Below are positions 5,894-13,077 of a stretch of 13,077 bases of DNA, piece after piece. Each line of letters opens with the position of its first letter. Within the stretch, counting starts at the first letter, position 1. The translations under genes and the position numbers were made by a program. Under the pieces are notes generated by a model. That model was not told the DNA's origin and made no database searches. It saw nothing but the letters and a program-made list of their open reading frames with translations. Source of the stretch: Planctomycetota bacterium (GTDB taxonomy: Bacteria; Planctomycetota; GCA-002687715; DRQF01); NCBI GenBank assembly GCA_015485455.1, contig WFTN01000010.1, positions 1-13,077 of the forward strand. The letters are read 5' to 3'.

Positions 5894-7678
5894 CTAAGGT
5901 TCTTGAACGAAGGTATGACTGCCTGCTCTGAGCTCCTGAATGACCTGCACTTGGCCATCAGGCCACACCACCCGAACATTCTTGGCCTTCTCCCTTGCCC
6001 CCAAACCGAAAGTCACGACAAGTTCATTGGACGAAAGATAACTCCCCCCTGCTCGAAGCGTTTGGCATTGGACACCCAGTTCCGAATCCAGAAAGACCCG
6101 GGCCCCCACGGCCACCCGTTTGCCATCGGCCAGCCGCAAATCGAGCCGAATAGATCGACCTCCGACTTGATTGTTCACAAACAACCTTGGTCTACCACCG
6201 TTTGAAGTGGCAAGAAGATCGATATCACCATCACCATCAATGTCGGCTTTGGCCAAGCCACGTCCAACGAATCGCCCCATGAAGGCGCGGCACTCAACCC
6301 GCCGAAAACGCCCCCCTTCATTGCGAAAGACGTCGAACTGTTGAGCGTGACTTTGGCTTTCCTGAACACGAGCGATTTCAGGTTCCACATGGCCATTCGC
6401 CACAGCCAGGTCTAAATATCCATCCAAATCGCAATCGACGAAAAGCAAACCGAAACTGAGACTATCCCGAGAAGGCGCACCAATCCCCACACTAGTAGCT
6501 TCATCAATGAACAAGGGGTTTTCTAGGTCGTCATTGACATAGAACGCTGTCATCTCGTTGGCGAAGTTCCCAATGGCTAAAGCCAAGGAGTCGTCATTGC
6601 GAAAATGACCAACATCCATTCCCATGGCGCCTCTGGCGTTGCCATTTTCGTCGAACGCCAATCCAAGTCCAATCCCTAGCTCCTCAAATGTTCCGTCACC
6701 GCGATTCTGAAAAACGAAGTTTCGAACCGTATCGTTGGCAACGGCGATGTCCGGCCAAGAATCATTGTTGAAATCAGCAACCACAAGAGCGAGAGATTTC
6801 CCAACAGGGACTTTTGTCGCTTTGTTCTCTACATGCAAGCCCAGTTGCTTGGCGCATTCCCTAAATTTGCCTCCTCCAAGATTTTCGTAGAAGAAGGGTT
6901 GCGCCCCTTTGAAAGCCGTTGGAGGTCCGAATGCCCGGTCCAGTGACCCCAGACTGAAACCCAACTTCAAATCGATTTCGGGGGACCAGGACACATAGTT
7001 CAACACGAACAAATCAAGATCACCATCCCGGTCATGATCGAAGAACACGGCCCCAGTCGACCAACTCTCATCCCCTGCGACTCCCGCCTCTAAGGAAACA
7101 TCGACGAAGCGCCTGCCATTCTCATTACGTAACAAGTGATTTCGGCCAACCGCCGTTACAAAAAGATCGGGATCACCGTCGCCATCGTAATCACCGACGG
7201 CGACTCCCATGCCATAGAAGGAGATATCGAGGCCGACTTCTTTGGTTACATCGGTGAAAAAGCCATTTTGATTCATGAAGAATGCCTGGGTCGCTTTGGT
7301 ATCTGCTCCCCCCTCATCCCAAGAGCAAGAATTCACCAGCATCAAGTCTTGATCGCCGTCACCGTCGAAATCAAGAAATGCGGCGCCAGACCCCATGGTC
7401 TCAGGTAAGAGTTTTTGGCCTCTCCCGCCATTCTCATGGCGAAATTTGATACCGCGCTCGACCCCTAGCTCAGAGAAATCCAAATGAATTGTCTTGGATT
7501 GAGTATCATTTTCGACAGAGGGAGCTTGAGCACGATGGATCTCACTCTTCTCCGGTCTGCTCTTGTCCCTGTAGAGCAACCAGAGCCCTGAGACCGCAGC
7601 AATCACAAAGATCAGAGTGCCCAATATGGGCAAGTTCAGGCTCCTGCTTTCATCCTCGATTTCTTCGTATTCATCCAT
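5894..7678 (-). CDS. CRTAC1-family protein: membrane anchor, FG-GAP/VCBS repeats, ASPIC-UnbV domain
   Basis: Starting at the ATG at 7678 the product has 594 residues. After an acidic 16-residue tail comes one transmembrane helix (~17-36, PILGTLIFVIAAVSGLWLLY). A propeller follows with calcium loops DFDGDGDQD (103-111), DYDGDGDPD (163-171) and DHDRDGDLD (214-222), then DFNNDSWPD, DCDLDGYLD and DIDGDGDID further on. The last ~90 residues are an ASPIC/UnbV domain (IRLDLRLADGKRVAVGARVF, VTFGLG, VRVVWPDGQVQ). The family is extracytoplasmic and its biochemical function is poorly known. The ATG at 7678 is 13 nt after the stop of the cytochrome gene and has AGGA 8 nt upstream, whereas the open frame from 7732 would overlap that gene and lacks a ribosome site. 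The two genes are evidently one operon, so this protein probably works with the multiheme cytochrome. Confidence 0.88.
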   Translation of the reverse strand: MDEYEEIEDESRSLNLPILGTLIFVIAAVSGLWLLYRDKSRPEKSEIHRAQAPSVENDTQSKTIHLDFSELGVERGIKFRHENGGRGQKLLPETMGSGAAFLDFDGDGDQDLMLVNSCSWDEGGADTKATQAFFMNQNGFFTDVTKEVGLDISFYGMGVAVGDYDGDGDPDLFVTAVGRNHLLRNENGRRFVDVSLEAGVAGDESWSTGAVFFDHDRDGDLDLFVLNYVSWSPEIDLKLGFSLGSLDRAFGPPTAFKGAQPFFYENLGGGKFRECAKQLGLHVENKATKVPVGKSLALVVADFNNDSWPDIAVANDTVRNFVFQNRGDGTFEELGIGLGLAFDENGNARGAMGMDVGHFRNDDSLALAIGNFANEMTAFYVNDDLENPLFIDEATSVGIGAPSRDSLSFGLLFVDCDLDGYLDLAVANGHVEPEIARVQESQSHAQQFDVFRNEGGRFRRVECRAFMGRFVGRGLAKADIDGDGDIDLLATSNGGRPRLFVNNQVGGRSIRLDLRLADGKRVAVGARVFLDSELGVQCQTLRAGGSYLSSNELVVTFGLGAREKAKNVRVVWPDGQVQVIQELRAGSHTFVQEP

Positions 7679-7686
7679 CAGAATTA

Positions 7687-7690
7687 TCCT
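7687..7690 (-). promoter_or_regulatory. Shine-Dalgarno of the CRTAC1 gene
   Basis: On the minus strand this reads AGGA, 8 nt before the ATG at 7678 and directly after the stop codon of the cytochrome gene. It supports the internal start over 7732 and fits coupled translation of the two genes. Confidence 0.5.
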
Positions 7691-7691
7691 G

Positions 7692-10457
7692 CTATTTCTT
7701 CTCGACAAGGGTGCCCTTGCGATTGAGATCATAAATCACGATCGACTCCGCAGCCTTGTCTGCTGACTCTGATTTTGCCCGATAGGTCGAAACCGCATGT
7801 TCTCTTGCATTATCGTCCGGACGGTACTTAGCGTGAAGCCCTTTGTGAAGTTGGGCCTTTTTCTTGTCACCCATCAGCCGATAAATCAGCATCAGATTAT
7901 AGTGAGTCGCCAGATGTTCAGAGTCCAGCTCAAGAACGCGCTCCAGGGTCCCTCGGGCCACTTTGAGCCCTTGCTTGCGGGCTTCACCAGAAAGTGACCG
8001 AGCCCAAAGGAACTCAGCCCGGCCCTTCTCGAAAATAACTTGATAGTCCAAAGAGAAATCAAAGCCCCGTTCGACAATTTTTGTGCTTAAGACACGGTCG
8101 AACGCTTGAATGGCGAGCTGATAATTCCCCAGTTGCGATTCGATTCTGCCGGTGAGCCAGTTCGCTGTCCACGGGTTGTCGATCCCCCCATTGATCGCTT
8201 TGACGATGGCGCTGCGGGCGTCCTTTAAGCGCCCTTCTTTTTCGAAAACCCGCGCTAAATCTAACCATCCAATTGGTTGCCCCAGCTCAGTCACCTTCTT
8301 AAAGGCCTCAGCAGCTTGTCTCAATTCGCCCTTCGTTGACCCAGAATTGCCGGACAACAAGAGCCCAATGCCATAGTCGCGCCAACGTTGCCACAGTGGC
8401 TTAGACTTTCCTGAGCTCGCAAGATCTCTTTTGTCACCCAAAAGGACCACTTCATCTTCGCAGAGGGTCACGATCGGAATGTCTGGAGTCTTCTCATTGG
8501 ACTCCCCTCTTTTTCGCAAGTCTTCCCAGACATGATTCATCAAGGTTCGATCAAATTTGCGATAATGTAATTTGGCCGTCAGCTTGATTGGGCCAACGAC
8601 GTCTGCGGGAATCGTCAAAGCATAGTGGACAACCTGCCCCGTCCCCGGCCCCATCATGTTCGAATATAGGGTGGTGAAAATGTCTTGGACGTTTCGCCTC
8701 TCAATGCGATTGCCGTCTTTGTCAAGAATCAGAGAATTCACGTAGTGTGACCATGGGTCCGTTTTGCGATCCTGGTCCAAGCGTCCGCTCTCTCCAATCA
8801 AACGGTCCCCAGCTCGGGCTTCTATTTCAACCCAAACTTCATTGCTGTCCGATGTACCCTGAGTGAAGACGTGTCCTAACTTGAGTGTCCTGATTACGAC
8901 CTCAACAAGGTAAGATTCACCCGGAAGAATTTCCATGGACTTGACACCCAAAGGAGCCAAGAGCTCGCCGTCAATTCGCCCGTCTTTTCGCAGAGCAAAG
9001 ATGTCAATGTCCATCTGCCCATCCTTCAAGAAATCTTCTTGAAGGTGCTGAGCCTCCAAAAGACCTTTCAGCTTCGGTAGGGCTGAATTGGCTCCGGGAA
9101 AATGGTGATCGTGAATTTCGCCGTCCTGTGCCCCAAAGTCATCGCTTGCCTTCTTGGGCATGTGACATTCATTACAATTGGGCTCAGCCTTGGGAGGATA
9201 GTAGAAGCTACGAGCTCCATGGCCAGAAACACCGCTGAGGAGAAAATTGTCGTAGTGATTCTGACCACGCAACCACTCTTTGTAGTGATTCAACTCGTAG
9301 GGAATGTTCACTTTGTGACAAACAGCGCAAAACTCTGCAGACTTATGGAGGGGTTTTAGAAAGGTCTTCTTATGAAATGCAGGTTTTGCCTTCACCAATT
9401 GACGATTGACCCAGCGTAGCGCCGGATTCTCGGAAAAGGTGAAGGGATAATGCAGGGGTTCCTCAAAGGTATAATTACCATTCCCGATGGTTCCCACAAC
9501 GTCGGTGATTCCATGACAAACCGTGCAATTGACCCCTTCCTGAGCAGAGGGAGCGTTCTTGAAGTCGTAGTCCGGATCATCAAAGGCTCCAGACAAAAGG
9601 GGCACAGGGTCATGGCAACCCGCACAAAATCGAGTCCCCCGTACATCATTGTCCCGCTTAAGAAGAGCTTCGCGACTCTCGCGAACGCTGAACAGATAAA
9701 TCGGATTATTGAAAGAACTGAAATGGTGGACCGATTCATTGTGATCCTTCACCGCATCCGGATGACAGTCTTGGCAGTATTGATCCATCATCAAGATTTT
9801 TTCGCTGATCAAAGCACCATCTTGGGTCCGTACACGTGCTGGCAGAAATGACTCAACTCCACTGCCTTTGTCTTTCCATTCTCGTGGGTCCGTTGAATGG
9901 AAGAAAGCCATAACCAGCAAGACTGTTAAGATGCTACCGACGTAGGCGGCCCCCCAGCGCCATTTCAAACGTGGTCCATAACTCCTGTGCATGACGTAGA
10001 GGAAAACGGATAGAATCGGCACAAGTACATGAAGCCAATAGGTGACCCGCCCACCAACAGATTCCAGAGGCAGCAAACGGACCGTCATGAGCAGTCCGCT
10101 GAGAATCACCACCAGGAAAGCCCCCCCAAGGACGAAGCCAGTCCGCTTTCCCAAACGATTGCGATGATTGAATGCGCTCTTGAGGTGCAGGCCAATGAAT
10201 ATCAAGAATATAGGAATCATGCCTAATCCAAGAACCAAGTGCCCGAGGACCATCCACATATAAAAGAAGTTCTCATGATTCGCCCCATCCCAGAATCCCC
10301 AAGAAGAAACGGAGGCTAAGTAGACGGAATTGGCTATGAGGAAGATGAGACCTAGGCCCAGAATATACATGAGACGACGACTACCCTTGGTGAGGGCGCC
10401 TGGACGCTTAGATGGAGTCGTCGGAGGAAGAGTCCTGTTCAAATCAGAATTCGGCAT
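7692..10457 (-). CDS. Membrane multiheme cytochrome c with TPR domain
   Basis: The 921-residue product starts with a basic tail and about five transmembrane helices (~30-50, 66-92, 106-127, 138-158, 167-187). Odd helix number plus a basic N-terminus puts the rest outside the cytoplasm. Helices 2 and 4 carry histidine pairs (H73/H91 and H143/H157) that could bind b-type hemes. Five c-type heme sites follow: CQDCH 228, CAGCH 278, CTVCH 311, CAVCH 377 and CNECH 428. A conserved HHFPGAN sits at ~451. Residues ~500-660 are a beta-sandwich region (LGHVFTQGTSDSNEVWVEI) as found in related planctomycete cytochromes. TPR-like helices fill ~700-885. By analogy, it may oxidise quinol and pass electrons through the c-hemes; the acceptor is unknown. 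It is the first gene of an operon with the CRTAC1 gene. The ATG at 10457 has a weak purine-rich AAGAGAAG upstream. Confidence 0.88.
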   Translation of the reverse strand: MPNSDLNRTLPPTTPSKRPGALTKGSRRLMYILGLGLIFLIANSVYLASVSSWGFWDGANHENFFYMWMVLGHLVLGLGMIPIFLIFIGLHLKSAFNHRNRLGKRTGFVLGGAFLVVILSGLLMTVRLLPLESVGGRVTYWLHVLVPILSVFLYVMHRSYGPRLKWRWGAAYVGSILTVLLVMAFFHSTDPREWKDKGSGVESFLPARVRTQDGALISEKILMMDQYCQDCHPDAVKDHNESVHHFSSFNNPIYLFSVRESREALLKRDNDVRGTRFCAGCHDPVPLLSGAFDDPDYDFKNAPSAQEGVNCTVCHGITDVVGTIGNGNYTFEEPLHYPFTFSENPALRWVNRQLVKAKPAFHKKTFLKPLHKSAEFCAVCHKVNIPYELNHYKEWLRGQNHYDNFLLSGVSGHGARSFYYPPKAEPNCNECHMPKKASDDFGAQDGEIHDHHFPGANSALPKLKGLLEAQHLQEDFLKDGQMDIDIFALRKDGRIDGELLAPLGVKSMEILPGESYLVEVVIRTLKLGHVFTQGTSDSNEVWVEIEARAGDRLIGESGRLDQDRKTDPWSHYVNSLILDKDGNRIERRNVQDIFTTLYSNMMGPGTGQVVHYALTIPADVVGPIKLTAKLHYRKFDRTLMNHVWEDLRKRGESNEKTPDIPIVTLCEDEVVLLGDKRDLASSGKSKPLWQRWRDYGIGLLLSGNSGSTKGELRQAAEAFKKVTELGQPIGWLDLARVFEKEGRLKDARSAIVKAINGGIDNPWTANWLTGRIESQLGNYQLAIQAFDRVLSTKIVERGFDFSLDYQVIFEKGRAEFLWARSLSGEARKQGLKVARGTLERVLELDSEHLATHYNLMLIYRLMGDKKKAQLHKGLHAKYRPDDNAREHAVSTYRAKSESADKAAESIVIYDLNRKGTLVEKK

Positions 10458-10625
10458 TGGCTTCTCTTTGCGGTCCCCTGTCGGGCCCAGTCCAAGTTTT
10501 GGTGATATACGACAATTCTAATCACATCTCCGGCAAGACCAACAACCTAGGAAGAAGGAAGACAGGGGAGGCGCAGAATAGAAATTTCCTGTATGATCCA
10601 AAAGATACCATTAAGGAGTATGTTC
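10458..10625. promoter_or_regulatory. Divergent promoter region between the cytochrome operon and the coiled-coil operon
   Basis: This 168-bp gap must hold the start signals for both operons. For the cytochrome gene the best minus-strand match is TTGGTC (10537-10542), 16 bp, TAGAAT (10515-10520), which would give a leader of about 50 nt. For the plus strand only a TATGAT at 10592-10597 stands out, without a good -35. A 9-bp inverted repeat, TCCCCTGTC (10474-10482) and GACAGGGGA (10561-10569), brackets the region and could be an operator pair. These are visual matches only. Confidence 0.35.
10613..10618 (+). promoter_or_regulatory. Shine-Dalgarno that fixes the coiled-coil protein start
   Basis: AAGGAG lies 7 nt before the ATG at 10626, an ideal spacing. 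It is only 1 nt before the ATG at 10620 and lies downstream of the ATG at 10593, so both of those are unlikely starts. Confidence 0.75.
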
Positions 10626-11360
10626 ATGTCCGTTTCCCCAGTGCATCGTTTCCAACTCGGAGTCATAGTCATCATACTGGCGTGTTCTCCGATTTACTGC
10701 CAAACGACTCAAGGCTCCAAGAAGTCCTCCAATTCCAAGAAAACTGAAAGTCCCAAAGACCTCCAAAAGAAAATACACAAGATCGAGCAAGACTTGAAGA
10801 TCGCCCAGTTAGAATTAGAAATGGCCACGATTTCAATCACACTCAAAGAAAGAAAGGCCGCAGCCGGGATCCGGTCTGCGACTTTCGCCTCTACGCGGGC
10901 TAAACAAGCTCTCCATGTTTTTGATACGTCAGAAGCTCCAGTCAAGATCAAAGAAGCTCAAATTGGGGTCGACCAAGCAAAGAACCGAGCAGAGTTGGCA
11001 AGAGACGAGCTCAACGAACTCATTGCGATGTACAAAGCCGATGAATTCGCCGAAATGACCAAGGAACTGGTGCTCAAGCGCGGACGGAAGAATCTAGAAT
11101 TCGCTGAGCGGCGCTTAGCTGTTCAGCTCCAGAAACTGGAACGTCTGAAAACAATTGACCTCCCTCGCAAGCGAGAGGACCTGGCTAATAAGGTAGAAAA
11201 TGCCACCGAATCGCTTTTTGACGCCAAACTATCCGCCAAAAAGACGAAACTCGAGAACACAGTCGCAAGCATCAAAGCAAACAACAAGATTGCGGATCTC
11301 CAACTGCAACTCGGGGAAGCCAAAGGAAAATTGGCCAAGACAACCGTGGGCAGGCCATGA
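10626..11360 (+). CDS. Secreted coiled-coil protein, resembling the hairpin of HlyD-type adaptors
   Basis: From the ATG at 10626 the product has 244 residues. An N-terminal export signal (FQLGVIVIILACSPIYC) contains a possible lipobox at ILAC (Cys20); cleavage after YC or QT by the ordinary signal peptidase is the alternative. The rest (~45-235) is almost entirely charged heptad-like helix rich in K, E, A and L, for example DLQKKIHKIEQDLKIAQLEL and NLEFAERRLAVQLQKLERL. A break near DTSEAP suggests a long antiparallel hairpin. The EFAEMTKELVLKRGRKNLEF stretch resembles the coiled-coil arm of planctomycete HlyD-family adaptors, but no lipoyl or barrel domain is present, so it is not a complete adaptor. 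It overlaps the next gene by 4 nt (ATGA) and is its operon partner. Function is unknown; periplasmic scaffold or spacer is my guess. Confidence 0.75.
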   Translation: MSVSPVHRFQLGVIVIILACSPIYCQTTQGSKKSSNSKKTESPKDLQKKIHKIEQDLKIAQLELEMATISITLKERKAAAGIRSATFASTRAKQALHVFDTSEAPVKIKEAQIGVDQAKNRAELARDELNELIAMYKADEFAEMTKELVLKRGRKNLEFAERRLAVQLQKLERLKTIDLPRKREDLANKVENATESLFDAKLSAKKTKLENTVASIKANNKIADLQLQLGEAKGKLAKTTVGRP

Positions 11361-12562
11361 TTCGGAAACACGCTCCGATTCTTTTCTTCATGATCCTGTT
11401 CACCGCGACCTTCCCCCCTTCGTTGGCGGCCCAAACTTCTAAGATAACGAAAACTCGGCCCCATGTATCTGTGCCGAAAACGATGTCTGCGAAAGAAGCT
11501 CGTTTGGCTCGCGATCGCGCTCTGGCTTGGTTGGTGAAAACACAGAATAAGGACGGAAGTTGGGCTGATGGTGTTATCGTTGGTCTCATTGATTCCGGAT
11601 ACTCTGTTGCCAGTTTCTTCGACTGGCAATACGCAGCCAATGCTCTAGCTTGTCAAGCTCTTCTGCAATGTGAACCAACACAACGCCGAAGCAAGGCACT
11701 CAAGGCGGGACTTACCCGGCTGGCGACCTGCCGTCTGCCGAATCGAGGTAGCGACTGGGACAATGATACTGTCTGGGCAGCGCTTTGCGGTTTGGCATGC
11801 TTTGTCGAAGTGATCCAAGATGGTCGCTACGCAGATACTCTTCTGTCCAACCAGATACGCCGGAGAGCCAAAAAACTACTCCACAACCTCAAGCGCAATC
11901 AAGTTCCCACCGGCGGATGGGGATACTATGATGACAAACCATATTCCCGCCGTCCCAAATGGGCCACCAGTTTTTCGACAGCTCTCATCTTACCGACTCT
12001 CAAAGACGCCATGACATTAGGGTGGTTGAGAGACAAGAAGATCTTAGCACGAGCACAGAAATATGTACGGCGGTGTCGCTTGCCCAATGGTGCCTTCCAA
12101 TATGACATGCGCCCCATCCCCCGATCGCCGGCGGGAGAGAGCATTGACAACATCAAAGGGAGTTTAGGAAGAATCCAAGTATGTCATTGGGGTTTGAGAA
12201 AGAGTGGCGATCACCAGAGCATCAGCTTCAAACAGATCGCAGGCGGACTTTCTCAATTCATGCGCTATCACAAGTTTCTTGATGTTGCCCGCATGCGTCC
12301 AGTACCCCACGAAGCCTACTACGCCAACGCTGGATACTTTTACTTTTTCGGCCACTACTACGCATCCCGTTGCATAGAATTGCTGCCTCCTCAAGCTCGA
12401 GAATCCTGGAATGCTCAGCTCCGGCCCCACATCGTCAAGACCCAAAGGCCAGATGGGTCGTTTTGCGATTTCCTTGGCCAAGCATATATGGTTGTTGCTG
12501 ATACCAGCTACGCCATCATGACCCTCAACAACGGGTTAGACACCGCCGCGAAAAATCAATGA
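11357..12562 (+). CDS. Secreted prenyltransferase/squalene-oxidase-repeat (alpha/alpha toroid) protein
   Basis: The 401-residue product has a signal peptide (ILFFMILFTATF, cleavage near LAA-QT at 25). QW-like toroid repeats follow: ALAWLVKTQNKDGSW (55-69), HNLKRNQVPTGGWGYYDD (176-193), KYVRRCRLPNGAFQYD (235-250) and PHIVKTQRPDGSF (357-369). The motif WDNDTVWAALCGLA (134-147) and the AYYANAGYFYFFGHYYASRC segment (320-339) mark it as one of the secreted planctomycete toroid proteins, not as a terpene cyclase. The DxDD acid motif of squalene-hopene cyclases is absent (DWDND instead), as are the zinc ligands of protein prenyltransferases as far as I can see. Catalytic activity is therefore doubtful and a binding role is possible. 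Its ATG overlaps the stop of the coiled-coil gene, so the two are translationally coupled. Confidence 0.82.
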   Translation: MIRKHAPILFFMILFTATFPPSLAAQTSKITKTRPHVSVPKTMSAKEARLARDRALAWLVKTQNKDGSWADGVIVGLIDSGYSVASFFDWQYAANALACQALLQCEPTQRRSKALKAGLTRLATCRLPNRGSDWDNDTVWAALCGLACFVEVIQDGRYADTLLSNQIRRRAKKLLHNLKRNQVPTGGWGYYDDKPYSRRPKWATSFSTALILPTLKDAMTLGWLRDKKILARAQKYVRRCRLPNGAFQYDMRPIPRSPAGESIDNIKGSLGRIQVCHWGLRKSGDHQSISFKQIAGGLSQFMRYHKFLDVARMRPVPHEAYYANAGYFYFFGHYYASRCIELLPPQARESWNAQLRPHIVKTQRPDGSFCDFLGQAYMVVADTSYAIMTLNNGLDTAAKNQ

Positions 12563-12629
12563 CTATTCTCCACTCCTGGCAACAGGAAGATTGAGACAGT
12601 TCATTGAGACGACAGAAACGAGAGAACCG

Positions 12630-13077
12630 ATGAGACAAAACAAAACAGGGTTTATTCTCATTCTCTTCATGCTCATCTGCGTCCCCGTTTTCGCCCAAGA
12701 GCAATCTCGAAAATTTCGCCACGTTGCTTTTGCCAAGGAAATAGGACAAATAACAAGACACGGGATCTTGGAAGATGATGAAGGATTCATCTGGCTCAGT
12801 GCCAACAACCGTCTGCTACGATACGATGGTAAGAGCAGCACTTCGTTTTGGTTCCATGACGATGACATCGATCCTCGGCGTGCGGCGTGGATTAACGCAA
12901 CTTCAAGAACGGACGATGGCACAATTTGGATTGCTACTCGCTGCGGATTAGCGAAGCTCACTCCCCAAGACAACTGGCTTCGCTTTGTCACTGACCAAGA
13001 CCCGGCCCGGGCATTGATTTTCCGAAAGGGAATAACGACTGTCCTGACCGACCAGGACAACGAGGTTTGGTTCGTAG
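12630..13077 (+). CDS. Two-component-regulator propeller (Reg_prop) protein, 5' part, cut by the window edge
   Basis: The frame opens at the ATG at 12630 and stays open to the right edge (149 codons visible). A signal peptide (GFILILFMLICVPVFA, cleavage after residue 22) is followed by Reg_prop propeller repeats: GILEDDEGFIWLSANNRLLR, RTDDGTIWIATRCGLAKLTP and VLTDQDNEVWFV. These repeats normally form the periplasmic sensor of hybrid histidine kinases, or of GGDEF or LuxR-type regulators. The output domain lies beyond the window and cannot be named. AGAGA, 5 nt upstream of the ATG, is a modest ribosome site. The gene follows the toroid gene by 67 bp on the same strand, so it may belong to the same operon and sense something linked to those secreted proteins. 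Confidence 0.85.
   Translation, partial: MRQNKTGFILILFMLICVPVFAQEQSRKFRHVAFAKEIGQITRHGILEDDEGFIWLSANNRLLRYDGKSSTSFWFHDDDIDPRRAAWINATSRTDDGTIWIATRCGLAKLTPQDNWLRFVTDQDPARALIFRKGITTVLTDQDNEVWFV

Noticed and set aside
7679..7732. Upstream ATG start adding 18 residues to the CRTAC1 protein
   Set aside because: It lies inside the cytochrome gene with no ribosome site, while the ATG at 7678 has AGGA 8 nt upstream. Retained as an alternative because of the topology question.
10593..10625. Upstream ATGs (10593, 10620) for the coiled-coil protein
   Set aside because: AAGGAG at 10613-10618 is correctly spaced only for the ATG at 10626, and the extra residues would sit awkwardly ahead of the signal peptide.
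11762..11780. DWDND in the toroid protein as the catalytic DxDD of a terpene cyclase
   Set aside because: The spacing of the acids differs, and the segment matches the WDN-type motif of secreted planctomycete toroid proteins that are not known cyclases.

Overview
The window reads like a chromosomal piece from a Planctomycetota-type bacterium (or a close PVC relative). This is inferred from the gene families. They include paired DUF1080 (3-keto-disaccharide hydrolase) domains at the end of a large secreted protein, a secreted FG-GAP propeller, and a CRTAC1/ASPIC-UnbV protein coupled to a multiheme cytochrome with TPRs. A secreted prenyltransferase-like toroid protein and a ligand-sensing propeller protein complete the picture. 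Base composition looks even throughout. I saw no transposase, integrase, tRNA, rRNA or CRISPR array.

Layout, left to right. (1) 2-1639, +: the 3' part of a large secreted protein, cut by the window edge, with a beta-sandwich linker domain and two DUF1080 domains. (2) 1774-3447, -: a secreted protein with a signal peptide, seven almost identical 58-residue FG-GAP repeats and a C-terminal beta domain. It converges on gene 1 across a 134-bp gap that holds a nested inverted repeat. (3) 3448-3860: a gap of about 410 bp with a leader hairpin and a small tandem repeat. (4) 3861-4808, -: a DUF523 (TudS-like) plus divergent DUF1722 protein, divergently transcribed from (5) a cysteine synthase at 4912-5853, +. 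(6) 5894-7678 and 7692-10457, both -: a two-gene operon. The upstream gene encodes a fusion of a five-helix membrane domain, a five-heme cytochrome c and TPRs. The downstream gene encodes a membrane-anchored FG-GAP/ASPIC-UnbV protein. (7) 10626-12562, +: a divergent operon of a secreted coiled-coil protein and a secreted toroid protein with a 4-nt overlap. It is followed 67 bp later by (8) the 5' end of a Reg_prop propeller protein at 12630, cut by the right edge.

Functional links (inference). Most products appear to be exported, and cover carbohydrate binding or processing, calcium-binding propellers, periplasmic electron transfer and ligand sensing. The cytochrome/CRTAC1 operon looks like an extracytoplasmic redox module that may take electrons from quinol. 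The DUF523/cysteine synthase pair suggests that sulfide released by desulfuration could be fixed into cysteine. The start codons chosen for cysteine synthase, the CRTAC1 protein and the coiled-coil protein are internal to longer open frames. In each case a Shine-Dalgarno sequence, and the family start or neighbouring gene where informative, favours the internal start.
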